From contig NZ_CP029427.2 in NCBI RefSeq assembly GCF_002266465.3, positions 1,676,501 to 1,740,500 on the forward strand: 64,000 nucleotides of DNA. Direction: 5' to 3'. The position numbers were made by a program, and so were the translations under genes. Shown here in pieces: positions 62,175 to 64,000 of the stretch; position 1 is the first letter of the stretch, and each line of letters starts with the position of its first letter. Under the pieces are notes generated by a model, which had not been told where the DNA came from, made no database searches, and worked only from the letters and a program-made list of their open reading frames with translations. The stretch comes from Bradyrhizobium symbiodeficiens (GTDB lineage: Bacteria; Pseudomonadota; Alphaproteobacteria; Rhizobiales; Xanthobacteraceae).

Positions 62175-63602
62175 GTGCGTATTCTTGAGATTTCAACAAT
62201 CGTTGTACTGGTTGCTCATATCGTCTTTCGGCTGTCGCCGGGTCGCGAAGACTATCTTTGTTTGGGGTATCTTCCGTTCTTGTGCTTGGCGATCATCGCA
62301 TTCCATCTGCTGTTTGAGGGATATCGGTGGCAGATGCTCCCAATCTATTTTGTGGCCTTTGCAGGTGTCCTCCAATCGGTCATTCCGCAATGGACGGAGA
62401 ACGTCCAGGCACAGTATGTCACCGGATTGATAGGTCTCTGCTGCGTCGGTGGCGGAATTGTCCTGAGCACAGTTTTCCCGGTATTCCAGTTGCCGCCGCC
62501 GACAGGACCTAATGCCGTTGGTACCAACATTCGATACGTTGTTGACAAGGGCCGGTCTGATCCGCTGACGCCCAACGGGGCAAGAGAGCTCATGATCCAG
62601 GTCTGGTATCCAGCGCCTGGCTCGTTCGCTGGCAAGGTTGCCGCTTACCAGGAGAAGACGACTACGACGGCCTGGAACGCGCGATTTAGCTTGGTGAACA
62701 CGCATTCCATCGTAGACGCTCCGCTAGCTGATTCCGTAGGTCACTGCCCTGTTCTGCTCTACGCGCCGTCGTGGAACGGCATGAGAACCGAGAATACGCA
62801 TCTAGCGGAACAACTCGCCAGTCATGGCTATATCGTTGTCGGGATTGATCATCCATACAGTTCGTCGGTGACCACCTTTCCGGATGGGAGGATCATCAAA
62901 TCCAGGCTGGTTGAGGAAGGGGTCTATTCAACAGAAGCCGCATTCAGTGGCTTTCTGAAGACTATCGAGACGGAGGTCCGAACCAGGGCCGACGATGTGC
63001 GATCTGTGTTGGACTTCCTGGAGGATCTCAACACGGCGGACCCACGCGGGCTGTTCAAGAACCATCTTGATATGCACAGTATCGGTATTTTTGGCTTTTC
63101 GCTCGGCGGGGGTGTGGCCGCACAGGCGTGCTGGCTCGATCGACGATTTAAGGCCTGCCTCAACATGGACGGCGTTATGGCAGATGAATCCCTCAACCAG
63201 GGTGCAATCGCTCCTTTGTTCATTATGAGTCAGAACGCCCCGCTTCCGCCGAACAGTGTCGGCGAGGTCGGTCAATCGAAGCGCCGAGAGATGGCGATGG
63301 ACTGGGACCAGTTCGTTCAAATGAGAAGGCTATACGCAACCTTTGGAGGCTATTGGCTCACGCTCAAGCGGGCGAAGCACTTCAATTTTTCAGACTATGC
63401 GTTCTCGTCTCCTGTGCACTTCGTGGGTCGTTCGGGGACGATCGATCCTAAGCGGGCAGCCAGAGCCATCGGCGAGAGCGCGTTCGCGTTCTTTGAACTC
63501 TACCTCAGAGGCAACGGCGGGCCATTGCTTGAGCTAGCTCCCAATGATGTGGCTGATGTCCGTTTTGAGAAATCGACCGCAGTTTCGGCCAGCAAGGATT
63601 AA
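62175..63602 (+). CDS. Membrane-anchored PAF-acetylhydrolase-like protein
   Basis: This 475-residue protein starts at a GTG with a strong GGAGGGGG site. Four N-terminal hydrophobic segments (about 5-105) precede an alpha/beta hydrolase domain with RELMIQVWYPAPGS, YAPSWNGMRTENTHLAEQLA, VVGIDHPYSSS, the nucleophile elbow IFGFSLGGGVAA (Ser) and a late KRAKHFNFSDY (His). This fits the PAF-AH/plasma-lipase family. It is the last gene of the PKS/NRPS operon, 82 bases after the thioesterase. It could process the product at the membrane, for example by removing an acyl group, or give self-protection. Confidence 0.82.
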   Translation: MRILEISTIVVLVAHIVFRLSPGREDYLCLGYLPFLCLAIIAFHLLFEGYRWQMLPIYFVAFAGVLQSVIPQWTENVQAQYVTGLIGLCCVGGGIVLSTVFPVFQLPPPTGPNAVGTNIRYVVDKGRSDPLTPNGARELMIQVWYPAPGSFAGKVAAYQEKTTTTAWNARFSLVNTHSIVDAPLADSVGHCPVLLYAPSWNGMRTENTHLAEQLASHGYIVVGIDHPYSSSVTTFPDGRIIKSRLVEEGVYSTEAAFSGFLKTIETEVRTRADDVRSVLDFLEDLNTADPRGLFKNHLDMHSIGIFGFSLGGGVAAQACWLDRRFKACLNMDGVMADESLNQGAIAPLFIMSQNAPLPPNSVGEVGQSKRREMAMDWDQFVQMRRLYATFGGYWLTLKRAKHFNFSDYAFSSPVHFVGRSGTIDPKRAARAIGESAFAFFELYLRGNGGPLLELAPNDVADVRFEKSTAVSASKD

Positions 63603-64000
63603 CCTCGGCAGGGCTCCTATTTGGGAATGCCGGTCGCCGGTACTGTCCTGATCTGGGCAACCGAAACCGGGAACTCATCGCCGCCTCAAGCGCACCCTCC
63701 TGAAGTGCCCTCGGCTCTCGCGTCTGGGCTGCCGTTTTAATGGCGGGGGAATTAACTAGAATCGACCGAATTTTCCTGCCGACGCATGACTTTCTGTATT
63801 CTGCGTTGCGATAGGCCGCTCGGGTGCAGATTTTTCGAAGGTTTGGCTCCCAGATTGGTAAAACGTTTGCGGAGCGCAATCTCAAACGCTGCCGGCTCAA
63901 CAGAGTATGCAGACTTGTGCCAGCGTTCAAATCAGCTTCGCGACCAGATCGAGAAATTCTTTGAAGCATGTCTAAATTGCCTTCAGCGGTGCAGCGCCTC
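63603..64000. other. Intergenic to window edge, nothing recognised
   Basis: A minus-strand frame at 63505-63969 overlaps the end of the upstream gene and has no recognisable motif. It is not called. No terminator with a T-tract was seen. Confidence 0.45.

Noticed and set aside
63505..63969. Minus-strand 154-codon frame at the right edge
   Set aside because: It overlaps the PAF-AH-like gene and shows no motif or binding site.

Overview
The window looks like the chromosome of a Bradyrhizobium-type alphaproteobacterium. It is GC-rich, with AT-rich promoter islands. A broken gene near the left end closely matches what I remember of the LabA/NYN protein of that genus, and many very small coiled-coil or single-helix proteins typical of rhizobial accessory DNA are present. 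No IS element, integrase, phage gene or CRISPR array was recognised.

Region 1 (1-9.8 kb) is an accessory region with much decay. It holds two threonine-tRNA-like sequences, a LabA/NYN gene whose pieces now lie in opposite orientations, a galE pseudogene, a frameshifted small gene, and at least eight tiny genes that fall into paralogous sets. One acyltransferase of the OafA type is intact.

Region 2 (9.8-16.9 kb) has two convergent genes for large repetitive proteins probably exported without a classical signal peptide. One is a 1466-residue protein with Ig-like repeats and a polysaccharide-lyase-like domain. The other is a 616-residue Gly/Asp-rich protein with 17 repeats. A third threonine-tRNA-like gene follows.

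Region 3 (17.3-25.5 kb, minus strand) is a predicted operon: a two-module NRPS (C-A-PCP-C-A-PCP, pockets resembling Ser and Gly) followed by two alpha/beta hydrolases of the kind seen in exosortase/EPS loci. A perfect 176-bp tandem duplication sits at the hydrolase junction.

Region 4 (25.8-47.9 kb) is an exopolysaccharide locus: a Wzx-like flippase, a polyprenyl-phosphate sugar transferase, a Wza-like exporter, two GT2 and two GT4 glycosyltransferases, an AlgD-like GDP-mannose 6-dehydrogenase, a FemAB/CelD-like acyltransferase, a hexapeptide acetyltransferase, a polysaccharide deacetylase and two secreted lyase-fold proteins. It also contains an Sfp-type phosphopantetheinyl transferase and a JmjC/cupin-like putative hydroxylase, both expected partners of an NRPS. 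Small secreted or membrane proteins and a PilZ pseudogene lie between these genes.

Region 5 (48.2-63.6 kb, plus strand) is a tightly packed PKS/NRPS operon: A-PCP (Thr-like), then KS-AT-ACP-aminotransferase-C-A(Thr)-PCP, then C-C-PCP-TE, then a membrane-anchored PAF-acetylhydrolase-like protein. Together with region 3 it should make a small amino-polyketide/peptide. Its production is probably tied to the surface polysaccharide, because the activating PPTase and the tailoring candidates lie inside the polysaccharide locus. No Wzy polymerase, Wzc kinase, MbtH protein or fatty-acyl-AMP ligase was seen, so parts of both pathways must lie elsewhere.
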